Shown here: positions 36,593 through 45,272 of the stretch, piece by piece
Position numbering within the stretch: the first letter of the stretch is position 1
Layout of the letters: each line of letters starts with the position of its first letter
NCBI GenBank assembly: GCA_040755275.1
Contig: JBFMBE010000002.1
Span: 12,511-76,510, forward strand
From: Desulfatirhabdium sp040755275
GTDB lineage: Bacteria > Desulfobacterota > Desulfobacteria > Desulfobacterales > Desulfatirhabdiaceae
DNA: 64,000 nt
Reading direction: 5' to 3'
Program-made: the position numbers and the translations under genes
Notes under the pieces: generated by a model
Told to the model about the DNA's origin: nothing
Databases searched by the model: none
What the model saw: only the letters and a program-made list of their open reading frames with translations

Positions 36593-36658
36593 ATGGGTTC
36601 CTTTCCACATAAGTCAAGGGTTGGGATCCAGAAGACATAAATCAGAATGTCTATCGAT

Positions 36659-36971
36659 GATGGCCTCGCAACAAGTCGATTTTCCCGTGCTTTTCGTAAA
36701 TGTCGGGCATCAGCGGGGTGGCTGGGGAAGCCTTTTGAGACTGCTGCGAAAACGTGTTTGAAGCCGCCGGATATCGTTGGATCGGGTGGAGATGCTTCAT
36801 CCATATTTGTTTGAAAAACATCCTGTTGCAACTCAGCAATTCTGTATTCCAAGTTTGGCTATCCGCCCGATCCTACGAGATCGGGCGGCTGAGTTTTTTC
36901 GCAGCATCGAAAAAGGTTCCCCAGTCACCCCGCGACTCGACAGAGACTTCCTGACTTTTTGCGAGGCCATC
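36659..36971. repeat. Complete composite palindromic repeat between hdrA copies 3 and 2
   Basis: The clearest full-length copy. Left end GATGGCCTCGCAACAAGTC, then the CATCAGCGGGGTGGCTGGGG module, a GATATCG/CGGCGGC hairpin arm, a core with TTTGTTTGAAAAACATC and CTCAGCAATTCTGTATTCC, a perfect hairpin CCGCCCGAT/ATCGGGCGG (36863-36888), the CAGTCACCCCGCGACTCGAC module, and right end GACTTTTTGCGAGGCCATC. The end of the window (63809-64000) repeats more than half of it at high identity on the opposite strand. A second end fragment starts at 36977. The rest of the 522-bp gap up to 37114 holds no gene I accept. Confidence 0.9.
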
Positions 36972-37114
36972 ATCGATGATGGCCTCGCAACACGTCCGGC
37001 ACACTCCCTCTTGGCCCGTAAGAATCATCCGCGTTTCTTCGGGCTGCTGATGGACGGTTTTCGTCGATAGGACGAGCCAAAAGGCTCCACTGCCCAATGC
37101 AGCAGCGGCAAGGG

Positions 37115-40100
37115 TCATCCGGCATCGCTCAACGCGTAGATCTGAGCGAAAATCTGATCGTTGTCGAACCCTTTCAAGTGAATGGCTCCGGATCGGCAAG
37201 AAGCCACACACAGGCCGCATCCCTTGCACAGCACCGGATTGATCTCGGCTTTGCCCGGGAAAAACCTTGCCTTCTCGTCGATGAACGAAGGGGCCGAGTA
37301 AGGGCAGATCGAGACGCAGACACCGCAGGAACTGCACAGGGCCGGATTGACCTTGGCCACGTTTCCGCTGGTCAGGATCGTTTTGCGGGCAAGCAGCGTA
37401 ACGGCACAGGAGGCGGCCGCTCTTGCCTGAGCGATGGATTCGTCGATGGGCTTTGGATAGTGGGCGAGACCGCAGAGAAAGACCCCGTCGGTCGCGAATT
37501 CCGAAGGTCCCAGTTTGGCGTGTTTCTCGACGAAGAAACCGTCTTCGTTGAGCGGAACCTTGAAAAACTTGGCCAAGGCTTCGCTTTTCGGCGGAACGAT
37601 GGCCGTAGCCAGCACCAACAGGTCAGCGTCGATCGTGATGGCCTGATTCAGGATTGGATCCAGGACGGTGACGAGTCTGCGGCCGTTTTCGACCTGAACG
37701 ACCGGTTTGTTGTTGAGGCTATACCGGATAAAGATCACGCCTGCCTCCCGGGCCTCCTGGTAGAGGAGTTCCTTTTCGCCGTATGTCCGGATATCCCGAT
37801 AGAGAATGAACACGCGGGAATCGGGGTTTTTCCGCTTGAGGTGAATGGCGTTGTCGATGGAGTGGGTGCAGCACACCCGGGAGCAGTACATGCGTTCGGG
37901 AATGCGGGAGCCTACACACTGGATGAAAACGGCCGTTTGAAGGGTTTCGAGCGCGGGGTCGTTGTCGATGAGTTTGCGATCGAGTTCGAGGCTGGTCAGA
38001 ATTCGAGGGTCCTGGCCGTAGCCGTACTCCGTTGGGACAAGGGTGGATGCCCCAGTGGCAATGATGGCTACCCCATGTTCGAGCGTTTCTTCCGTTCCGC
38101 CTGAGGACTCGAGCCGGGTCTTGAAATTGCCCACGAACCCCTGAACGGAGGCAATGGTCGTGTTCAGATAGACGGTGATCCGTGGATCGCATTCCACTTG
38201 GTGGATCATGTCGGTCAGTGCAGCCGAAATGTCTTCACCTCTTGCCGTGCGGTACAGGTTTCGGGCCTGACCGCCCAGCTCGCCCGATTTCTCGACGATG
38301 TGGGTTGCATAGCCCTGGGAAGCGAGGCTCGATGCGGCAGCTATTCCGGCGATTCCACCACCGATGACGAGGGCCGTCTGGTTGACTTCGAGGGTGGCCT
38401 CTTCGAGCGGCTCCATCAGCGCCACCTTCTCGACAGCCATCCGGACCAGGTCCTTCGCCTTTTCGGTGGCCTCCGTCGGGTTCTGTCGATGTACCCAGGA
38501 ATCGTGGTTTCGGATGTTGGTCATTTCGAAAAGATATTTGTTCAAACCGGCGGCCATCAGGGTTTCCTGAAAAAGCGGTTCGTGCGTCTTCGGGGTACAG
38601 GCGGCAACGACCACGCGGTTCAATCCTTTTTCACGGATCAGCTCGGCGATGGTGTTTTGGGTGTCCTGCGAGCAGGAATAGAGATTGTCCGTTGCGAATT
38701 CCACAAAGGGGAGGGTCTTCACATACTGCGTTACGGCAGGGACATCGACCACGCCAGCGATATTGATGCCGCACTTGCATACAAAAACACCGATGGCCGG
38801 TCGTTGGCCGATGACATTGGTCTGTGGGATGATCTCGGGCTTTTCCGTCAGGGAGTTGCGGCTTGCTGTCAGGATGGCGCCTGCAGATGCGGCTGCAGCG
38901 CCGGCATCGATGACGGTCTGAGGGATATCGCGAGGTCCCAGAAAGGCGCCGCAGGCGAAAATGCCTTTTCGGCTCGTTTCGACGGGTGCAAACGAGGTGC
39001 TGCTGCAGAAGGAACCGCTCGTGAGCTCGATGCCGAGGGTTTCGGCCAGATTTCGTGTTTCGAGGGATGTTTCCAGACCGATCGACAGAACGATCATGCT
39101 GAAGGTTTCGGTCTGGATGGCGCCGTCTTCCGTGATGTAGCGGACCTCGACGTCATCTTCCGGAGCTGGTGCGATGGTGTGGATGCGGCTTCGGATGAAG
39201 CGAACGCCCTGTTTGGTCTTGGCCGTTTCGTAGCAGCGCTCGAATTCCTTGCCGTGGGTGCGCATGTCCATGAAGAAAACGGCGCAGTCGAGGTCATAGG
39301 GAGCATGTTCCTTGGCGATGACCGCTTCCTTGATGGCGTACATGCAGCAGACGCTTGAGCAATAGGGGTTCGAATCCTCCCGCACGTCTCGGGATCCGAT
39401 GCATTGCAGCCAGGCGATGCTTTTGGGTTCCAGATGATCGGACGGCCGGACGAGGTGGCCTTCGAATGGACCCGATGCACTCAGGATCCGCTCGAACTGC
39501 ATGCTGGTGACGACGTTTTTGAGACGGCCGAAGCCGTACCGATCGAGATGGGTCGGATCGTAGGGATGGAAGCCGGGTGCCAGAATGACGGCACCGACAG
39601 CAACGACGTCGATGGATTCTGTTTGGGAAAAATCGACGGCACCTGCCGGGCAGAATTTTTCACAGGCACGGCATTTGCCGTTCTTGAAGTAAATGCAGTG
39701 ATCGGCATCGATGGCGTACTTGAGCGGAACGGCCTGAGGATAGAGGACATAGACCGCCTTGCGGTTGTCCAGCCCCTGGTTGAAAGCGTTGGGTATCTTC
39801 TTGGGACATTTTTCGGCGCACTTTCCGCAAGCGATGCATTTGGCGGTGTCGATGTAGCGGGGCCGATACCGCAGTGTTACGCTGAAATTTCCGGCCTCGC
39901 CCGCAACGTTCTGGATAGCGCACAGGCTGTGGATACGGATATTCTTGTGCCGTCCGACCTCCACGAGCTTGGGCGAGAGGATGCACATCGAGCAGTCGTT
40001 TGTGGGAAAGGTCTTGTCGAGGGTGCTCATCACCCCGCCGATGGCGGGTTTGTTTTCGACCAGATGAACCAGATATCCGGCATTGGCCAGATCCAGGGAT

Positions 40101-40171
40101 GCCTGGATACCGCCGATGCCGCCGCCGACAACCAAGACGCTTCCGATAGGGGACTGCGGGGCTTCGACCAT
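37115..40171 (-). CDS. HdrA-like flavoprotein, double-module type (copy 3)
   Basis: A 1018-residue double-module HdrA: VVGGGIGGIQASLD FAD site, CIACGKCAEKCPKK, CIYFKNGKCRACEKFCP, the VFVCKCGINIAG hallmark, a second FAD site VIGGGIAGIAAASS, and C-terminal CSSCGVCVSICPY and CKGCGLCVASC. Its first 70 codons and about 45 bp of leader are nearly identical in DNA to copy 2. The ATG at 40171 is preceded by GGAAAGGAACCCTT. It is closest to the hdrD-like gene, from which a 329-bp gap with a repeat separates it. Confidence 0.93.
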   Translation of the reverse strand: MVEAPQSPIGSVLVVGGGIGGIQASLDLANAGYLVHLVENKPAIGGVMSTLDKTFPTNDCSMCILSPKLVEVGRHKNIRIHSLCAIQNVAGEAGNFSVTLRYRPRYIDTAKCIACGKCAEKCPKKIPNAFNQGLDNRKAVYVLYPQAVPLKYAIDADHCIYFKNGKCRACEKFCPAGAVDFSQTESIDVVAVGAVILAPGFHPYDPTHLDRYGFGRLKNVVTSMQFERILSASGPFEGHLVRPSDHLEPKSIAWLQCIGSRDVREDSNPYCSSVCCMYAIKEAVIAKEHAPYDLDCAVFFMDMRTHGKEFERCYETAKTKQGVRFIRSRIHTIAPAPEDDVEVRYITEDGAIQTETFSMIVLSIGLETSLETRNLAETLGIELTSGSFCSSTSFAPVETSRKGIFACGAFLGPRDIPQTVIDAGAAAASAGAILTASRNSLTEKPEIIPQTNVIGQRPAIGVFVCKCGINIAGVVDVPAVTQYVKTLPFVEFATDNLYSCSQDTQNTIAELIREKGLNRVVVAACTPKTHEPLFQETLMAAGLNKYLFEMTNIRNHDSWVHRQNPTEATEKAKDLVRMAVEKVALMEPLEEATLEVNQTALVIGGGIAGIAAASSLASQGYATHIVEKSGELGGQARNLYRTARGEDISAALTDMIHQVECDPRITVYLNTTIASVQGFVGNFKTRLESSGGTEETLEHGVAIIATGASTLVPTEYGYGQDPRILTSLELDRKLIDNDPALETLQTAVFIQCVGSRIPERMYCSRVCCTHSIDNAIHLKRKNPDSRVFILYRDIRTYGEKELLYQEAREAGVIFIRYSLNNKPVVQVENGRRLVTVLDPILNQAITIDADLLVLATAIVPPKSEALAKFFKVPLNEDGFFVEKHAKLGPSEFATDGVFLCGLAHYPKPIDESIAQARAAASCAVTLLARKTILTSGNVAKVNPALCSSCGVCVSICPYSAPSFIDEKARFFPGKAEINPVLCKGCGLCVASCRSGAIHLKGFDNDQIFAQIYALSDAG

Positions 40172-40357
40172 AAGGGTTCCTTTCCAAAAAAATCAGGGGT
40201 TGGGATTCAGAAGTCAGATGTTTGAAGACAGAAGTCAGAACGACAATGGATATATCCATATAAACCGGAAACCCGTCTTGCACATGAATCGTGGAAATAC
40301 ATGGCTGTAAGGCCCCCTGTGGCCTATCGATGGGTTGTTCGTGACTTCGTCATCTGT

Positions 40358-40487
40358 GATGGCCTCGCAACAATTCAGGCAGTCTTCGTCGAGCCTCGGG
40401 GTGACCGGGGAACCTTTCTTGCTGCTGCGAAAAAACTCAGCCACCCCGCGACTCGACAGAGACTTCCTGACTTTTTGCGAGGCCATC
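40358..40487. repeat. Palindromic repeat between the hdrD-like gene and hdrA copy 3
   Basis: Ends GATGGCCTCGCAACAATTC and TTTTTGCGAGGCCATC. The interior has GAGCCTCGGGGTGACCGGGG, a TGCTGCGAAAAAACTCAG, and then the same module inverted (CCACCCCGCGACTCGACAG, GACTTCCTGAC). It is thus a nearly full palindrome of 130 bp, a composite element with its centre deleted. The flanking 40172-40357 contains only short AGAAGTCAG-like direct repeats. Confidence 0.88.
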
Positions 40488-40500
40488 ATCTATTATCAGG

Positions 40501-41808
40501 TCAATATCCCGGAAGATTCACTTCCTTGAGGTCGTCGGCGAGATAGGTGCGCTCGTTTTCGGCCAAGATGCCCAACGACAGGGCGATGATCGTCCAGAGA
40601 TGCACGGTGCGGTATTTCCCGTGGCCATAATGTTCGCCGAGCTCGTGAATCTGGGCATGGCAGTTGTGACAGGGTGTGACGACATAGGAAGCGCCGGTTT
40701 TCATGATCTGTTCGTGTTTAAGCCTTCCGTAATGCAGCCTCGCTTCCTTGTATCCGTTCTGTAAATATCCACCCCCTCCGCCGCAGCAATAGTTGTTGCT
40801 CTTGTTGGGATAGGTATCGATGAAGTTTTCTTCGCCTACACAGGCGACGGTGACAAAGCGCAGATCGTCCGCGAGGGCGTCTCCCCAACCTTTGCGGATC
40901 TGATTACAGGGGTCCTGTACCGTGAACTTCACTTTCAAATCCTTGTTCCAGTCGGAGTTCACCTTGAGCTTTCCTTCCCGAATCCACCTGGCGTAGTACT
41001 GAACCATCGGTGCGATTTCGAGTCCGGTGTCGATCTTGTGTTTCTGGGCCCCTTTCCATACAGAAAACGTCGAATGGCCGCATTCGGTGTTGAGGTATAC
41101 CTTGCATCCAAGGCTTTTAGCGGTCTGCAGGGTCAAGTTCGTGATCCGCTTCCATCCTTCGTCGTCCGCCAGGAACATGCAGTAGTTTTCACCCCCCCAT
41201 CCGGTGCAGCTGTAAGTCCAATCGGCGCCGACGATATGCAGAATCTTCCACAGCGGTACCATTTCCTCCGGTTCGGTGACGGGTTCGCGGGAGTTCTGGC
41301 TCAGGAAGAAATGGGCGCCCTGCTTGTCGATCGGTGCCTGAAGATCTTCCCATCCAGGCTGATTGGCACGCACCTCTTCGAGCATGTCCTGAACGACGAA
41401 GCGGAAATCCTCTTCTGGGGTTCCCATGGCGCTGCAACTATCGTTTCGGAGAGCCATGTCGCAGGAGCCTAAAATTCCTTTCGGACGCTTTTCCCGAGGC
41501 CAAAGCTTACGAGCTTCGTAAATGAGGGCCGCGATATCGATTTTCATGGGGCAGGCATGGGTGCAGCGATAACACATGCTGCACAACCATACCCAGGGGT
41601 GTTCAGTGATTTCCTCATCAAGCCCCAGGACCGCCAGGCGCAGGAATTTCCGGGGGTCCATGTTCTCGAGGCCCGATGCCGGGCAGCCCGACGAGCAGGC
41701 GCCGCAGGTGAGACATAAATTCAGGTTGGCGTTCGGGACAATTTCCTTGACCCGGTCGATGAAGGTCGAAGTCTGTTCTCTGGGAATTCGAACGGTGTTT
41801 TCCGACAT
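40501..41808 (-). CDS. HdrD-like (fused HdrC-HdrB) iron-sulfur protein
   Basis: A 435-residue cytoplasmic protein. Residues 25-110 hold two ferredoxin motifs (LCLTCGACSSGCP and LCSMCYRCTHACP), equivalent to HdrC. The rest is HdrB-like: a first cysteine-rich domain without a clear CCG (SCTGWGGENYC, NTECGHS) and a second complete one, NYCCGGGGGYL and TPCHNCHAQIHE. Such proteins (HdrD, DsrK, TmcB relatives) use a non-cubane cluster to reduce disulfides or pass electrons. It is the second gene of the array, with AAGGAG 6 bp before the ATG. Confidence 0.9.
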   Translation of the reverse strand: MSENTVRIPREQTSTFIDRVKEIVPNANLNLCLTCGACSSGCPASGLENMDPRKFLRLAVLGLDEEITEHPWVWLCSMCYRCTHACPMKIDIAALIYEARKLWPREKRPKGILGSCDMALRNDSCSAMGTPEEDFRFVVQDMLEEVRANQPGWEDLQAPIDKQGAHFFLSQNSREPVTEPEEMVPLWKILHIVGADWTYSCTGWGGENYCMFLADDEGWKRITNLTLQTAKSLGCKVYLNTECGHSTFSVWKGAQKHKIDTGLEIAPMVQYYARWIREGKLKVNSDWNKDLKVKFTVQDPCNQIRKGWGDALADDLRFVTVACVGEENFIDTYPNKSNNYCCGGGGGYLQNGYKEARLHYGRLKHEQIMKTGASYVVTPCHNCHAQIHELGEHYGHGKYRTVHLWTIIALSLGILAENERTYLADDLKEVNLPGY

Positions 41809-41822
41809 CTGGTTCTCCTTCT

Positions 41823-42368
41823 CTATAGGGGGGAATGATCGCAGGAATGCGTTTCGGTTTCGTGAATCGGGTAAGCGTCGCTTCGTTCGATGAGACCGCG
41901 AAAGACCATGCGAAGGTATTTTTCTTCGATGGGGGGAAAGTCCTCAGGGGGATCGGTCATGAAGGCTTCGGACTGATCGAATGAGGAATCTTCCGACGAC
42001 AGGAGTGGTTCCGGTATCTCGATGGGAACGGAACGACTCTTCCATAGGATCGGTTGCAGCCGTTTTTTGTTGATGAGCCATCGGTCGCATTCGTCATGGG
42101 TACCGATGAAGGCGATGTGAAGACAATCCTCTTGCCGAAGGGTGATGAGGCGATAGCCGCAACCGAGGTCATACTTGAGGCAGTTTTTCAGGCGCTGCTC
42201 ACCGCTTTTGGTCGCTTCGTGGAGGCAGTCGGGAATGCGGCGCTCCTGAATCAGTCTGGCAATGATTTCGTCGGCTTCCCGAGCGGCGATCTGGGCTTTG
42301 CGGTTTCCCTTGCGGAGGGTATCGAGCTGTTTTTCAAATAAGGGGTCGCGATGAATCAGACGGATCAA
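41823..42368 (-). CDS. RelE/ParE-like domain protein with a C-terminal extension
   Basis: A 181-residue protein. The first 95 or so residues look like a RelE/ParE-fold protein, especially RLKNCLKYDLGCGYRLITL, then LHIAFIGTHDECDRWL; the remaining part is acidic and unrecognised (SSEDSSFDQSEAFM and after). It starts with TTG at 42368 behind AGAGGAA. No antitoxin is adjacent; instead the hdrD-like gene begins 14 bp downstream. It could be a retired toxin, an RNA-binding regulator of the operon, or a family-specific accessory protein. Confidence 0.6.
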   Translation of the reverse strand: MIRLIHRDPLFEKQLDTLRKGNRKAQIAAREADEIIARLIQERRIPDCLHEATKSGEQRLKNCLKYDLGCGYRLITLRQEDCLHIAFIGTHDECDRWLINKKRLQPILWKSRSVPIEIPEPLLSSEDSSFDQSEAFMTDPPEDFPPIEEKYLRMVFRGLIERSDAYPIHETETHSCDHSPL

Positions 42369-42560
42369 GATGCGGTTCCTCTTCGGTCGAATGTCGTTTC
42401 ATGAAATTCGATGAGGGCGCTTGTCACCGTTGGGGAAAAGCGCTGACAAGGGCGCAATGCGCCTTCCAGCGGCTTGAAGATGGAGAATCAATGAAGAAGG
42501 TTGGGAAGGACGGAAGGAAAACGGGTCAAAACGATCGGTCCGTTCGACTTACTGCTGGGT

Positions 42561-42627
42561 CTTCGGTCTTTTCCCAAGTCCACCGGCCCGGGTGGCCATC
42601 CTCAAGCCGTCTCAGGTAAAACCGAAG
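42561..42627 (-). other. Structured segment in the leader of the hdr array
   Basis: On the minus strand, CTTCGGT (42621-42627) pairs with ACCGAAG (42561-42567), enclosing an inner CCACC/GGTGG hairpin (42580-42595). It lies about 200 nt upstream of the relE-like start, within a 636-bp gap that otherwise holds no gene. I could not match it to any riboswitch class that I know. A leader RNA structure is possible; it may be chance. Confidence 0.25.
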
Positions 42628-42781
42628 TTGTATGGGGGGAAGCTGGTGATCATTGTCAACCTGTTGGAAATATCCGCTAAACGAAACCCAGATGGAGCCG
42701 GATGGGCGGTATTGTCCTGGCTTTTGGCTTGGATGCCAGGCACCATCCCACCGCGTACCCGATACCATCCAGAATGCGCTT

Positions 42782-42810
42782 TTCCTACATCACGAAATCA
42801 GGTTTGTCAA
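42782..42810 (-). promoter_or_regulatory. Candidate promoter for the hdr-met-fdh array
   Basis: On the minus strand TTGACA (42805-42810 in + coordinates) is followed after 17 bp by TAGGAA (42782-42787), a weak -10. It would give a leader of about 400 nt before the relE-like gene. It is the best -35 I found in the gap. Confidence 0.35.
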
Positions 42811-42906
42811 TCGTTTCATATGGATATGCAAATAACGCATAGACGATGCAAATAGATAGGTATTCGGAATATCCGGGATTCGTCGGTTTCAAATTCATGC
42901 AGGGAT

Positions 42907-42968
42907 GATGGCCCCGCAAAAAGGCCGGATGCTGCACGAGGTAGTATTCATTCGTTTCGCAAAGCCGT
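42907..42968. repeat. Short palindromic repeat after the histidine kinase gene
   Basis: GATGGCCCCGCAAAAAGGCCGGATG at the left resembles both the 400-524 and 63495-63802 elements; the right end TTTCGCAAAGCCGTC is the 400-524 type. A 62-bp minimal or deleted form, 36 bp from the 3' end of the kinase gene. Confidence 0.65.
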
Positions 42969-43004
42969 CTCAGGAATGTCTACCGAGACCGCTCACTGTC
43001 TCGA

Positions 43005-44981
43005 TCATCTCCGATCGAGCACATCACGGATTCTGGCCGCCAGGGAGTGCAGGGTGAACGGCTTCTGGATGAGGGCGGCCTCTTCAGTGAGAATGCCGTG
43101 TCTACGGATGGTTTCTTCAGGGTGACCGCTCATGTAAAGGATGCGGATGCCCGGATGCAGACTTGCAACGTGCTCGTACAGCCGATTTCCGCTCATCTCG
43201 GGCATGATGACATCGGTGAGCAGCAAATCGATGGTTGCTTCGGAGCGGGCCAGATCCAGGCAGCTTTCGGGGCTGGATGCACTCAGCACGCGGTAGCCCA
43301 GCCGGGTAATGAGGTTGGCGGCGAATTCTCGAACGAATTCGTTATCTTCCGCAAGCAGGATCGTCTCTGTTCCCCCAATCAGGGTGTCCACCTCGTCACC
43401 GTCAACGGATTCCGAAGGGATCGGTTGTTTTGCGGGGGCTGCCACAGGCCAGTCGATATCGAAAATCGTACCCTTACCAACCTCGCTTCGCACCCGAATC
43501 CGTCCTCCATGCTGGGTGACAATGCCGTATACCATGGCCAGCCCCAGCCCCGTTCCTTTTCCCATTTCCTTTGTCGTGAAAAACGGATCGAAGATGCGGG
43601 CGCAGGTTTCGGCATCCATTCCCATTCCGGTGTCGCATACCGTCATGCGAACCGCCTGCTTGCCGATGAGGCTTTCTGTCGGGAGGAAATCTGTTTCGGT
43701 GGGATCGGCCAGATGGGTTCGTAAGATGAGGGTGCCGCCCTGCGGCATGGCATCCTGGGCATTGACGGCTAAATTCATGATGACCTGTTCCACCTGGCCT
43801 GGATCCGCCAGAATTCGGGGGATGGAATCGTTCAGATCCGTGATGATTCGGATATCTTCCCGGAGGGAACGGGCGATCAGATCGATGAAATCCCGGATGA
43901 TTCGATTCAGGTTGACCGGATGGATGTCGAGCTGCTGGTTCATTCCGAAAGCCATGAGCCGCCGCACGAGGTCCTTGGCCTTTTCGGAGGTTTCCATAAA
44001 TTTCCGGACATACCGCCTGGTTCTCTCTTCCAAGGCGGGATCCAGAAGCAGCAACTCGCAATAGCCCATCATCGGCTGCAGGAGGTTGTTGAGATCGTGA
44101 GCGATGCCTCCGGCCAGAAGGCCCACGGATTCCATCTTCTGCGATCGATGAAGCTGTTCGCGATAGGTTTCCCGTTCCTGTTCGATCCGTTTCCGTTCGG
44201 TGATATCGATGACTGCAATGAGGCCGGCCGGTTCGCCTTGATAATGAATGGTGACCCCGGTCAAAAGCACCCATTTGAGGATGCCGTTCTTGTCGATGAT
44301 TCGGAATTCATAAGCGTTCTGTGGATTTTCGCCTCGCTGTCGGGCCTTGCCCCTTGTGATGACCATGTCTCGATCTTCCGGGTGAACCATATCCCAGAAG
44401 GTGCTTCCGACGAGTTCCTCCAGCCGGTATCCGCTGATGCGCTCGGCCGCCGGATTGGCATAGACCCAGCAGTCGTTTTGGTAAATGAGGATGCCGAAGG
44501 GACAGGCTTCGGCTAGTGTCCGGAATTTCAGCTCACTTTCCTTGAGCCGTTCTTCAGCAGCCAGAATTTTGGTGATGTCCCGGATCATGCCCGAAACACC
44601 GTCCGGCTCCCCGTTTTCGTCGTAAATGAGTCTTGCGTTGATGGAGACCGGGATGATCGTCCCGTCCTTGCGTCTCAAGCGGGTGATGAAATTGTCCGTG
44701 AAGCCGTCCCGCCGCAGGGTGCTCAGGATCCGATCCCTTTCCTTCGGATTGACGTAGACATACCGGACCGGCATTCCGATCAATTCCTCCGGTTTCCATC
44801 CGGTGAGCCGATAACAGGAAGGGGAGAGGACGCGGATCCGCTCTTCGGAATCGATTTCGTAGTACAGGTCTTCTAGGGACTCGAAAATCCGACGGTATCG
44901 GTAATCGGAAAACCCATCCGGATGGTCTTCCGGGCTGCCGCCATCTCGAGATGTCGTGTTGGGAGTGAGGCCTTCGTTCAT
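43005..44981 (-). CDS. PAS-PAS hybrid histidine kinase with a receiver domain
   Basis: A 658-residue cytoplasmic sensor kinase without membrane segments. Two PAS domains (about residues 28-140 and 150-265; IFESLEDLYYEID and FRTLAEACPFGIL), a dimerisation domain with the phosphate-accepting His in LLAGGIAHDLNNLLQPM (about residue 300), an ATPase domain (DTGMGMD, GTGLGLAMVYGI), and a C-terminal receiver (LLAEDNEFVREF, LLTDVIMPEMSG). Its stimulus cannot be read from sequence. It is separated from the chemosensory genes by a 291-bp repeat region and may not be functionally tied to them. Confidence 0.92.
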   Translation of the reverse strand: MNEGLTPNTTSRDGGSPEDHPDGFSDYRYRRIFESLEDLYYEIDSEERIRVLSPSCYRLTGWKPEELIGMPVRYVYVNPKERDRILSTLRRDGFTDNFITRLRRKDGTIIPVSINARLIYDENGEPDGVSGMIRDITKILAAEERLKESELKFRTLAEACPFGILIYQNDCWVYANPAAERISGYRLEELVGSTFWDMVHPEDRDMVITRGKARQRGENPQNAYEFRIIDKNGILKWVLLTGVTIHYQGEPAGLIAVIDITERKRIEQERETYREQLHRSQKMESVGLLAGGIAHDLNNLLQPMMGYCELLLLDPALEERTRRYVRKFMETSEKAKDLVRRLMAFGMNQQLDIHPVNLNRIIRDFIDLIARSLREDIRIITDLNDSIPRILADPGQVEQVIMNLAVNAQDAMPQGGTLILRTHLADPTETDFLPTESLIGKQAVRMTVCDTGMGMDAETCARIFDPFFTTKEMGKGTGLGLAMVYGIVTQHGGRIRVRSEVGKGTIFDIDWPVAAPAKQPIPSESVDGDEVDTLIGGTETILLAEDNEFVREFAANLITRLGYRVLSASSPESCLDLARSEATIDLLLTDVIMPEMSGNRLYEHVASLHPGIRILYMSGHPEETIRRHGILTEEAALIQKPFTLHSLAARIRDVLDRR

Positions 44982-45034
44982 ATCCTTCTCTGCGCGTTCT
45001 TGCCGGTCTACTCAATGTACATGCAGCAGTCGGC

Positions 45035-45268
45035 CTTTTTCAGGACGGCTTCTAACGGAAGTGGGTTCAATGCACCGAAGCGGACGAGCTTCACGCATTT
45101 TCGTTCGAAAAACACTGCCTGATATTCCAACAACCCCTCGTTTTTGTTTGGACCATCCGCCCGATCCTACGGAGCTTGGGCTGCTGAGTGTTTCCGATGC
45201 TGAGCGAAATTCACCCGCCCTCCTGCAGGCAAAAAGAGGGTGTCTGACGATTGGCGAGACCATCATGG
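45035..45268. repeat. Degenerate composite repeat upstream of the kinase
   Basis: A decayed copy: the left end is unclear (GGCCTTTTTCAGGACGGC), the middle has ATCCGCCCGATCCTACGGAG followed by a mutated hairpin arm, then the AATTCACCCGCCCTCCTGCAGGC module known from 63540 and 63730 in inverted order, and the right end GGCGAGACCATC. It fills most of the gap between the kinase and cheC. Confidence 0.6.
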
Positions 45269-45272
45269 ATTC

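Noticed and set aside
36873..37337. Minus-strand ORF overlapping the 3' end of hdrA copy 3
   Set aside because: It is out of frame with hdrA, has no ribosome site and ends in repeat-derived sequence.
42540..42680. Known riboswitch (c-di-GMP, molybdenum cofactor, THF, cobalamin) in the hdr leader
   Set aside because: A stem is visible, but none of the conserved core sequences of these classes is present.
42526..42768. Short minus-strand ORF (LRRLEDGHPGRWTW) upstream of the hdr array
   Set aside because: No ribosome site, no recognised family, and it lies in the region that folds into leader hairpins; treated as noncoding.
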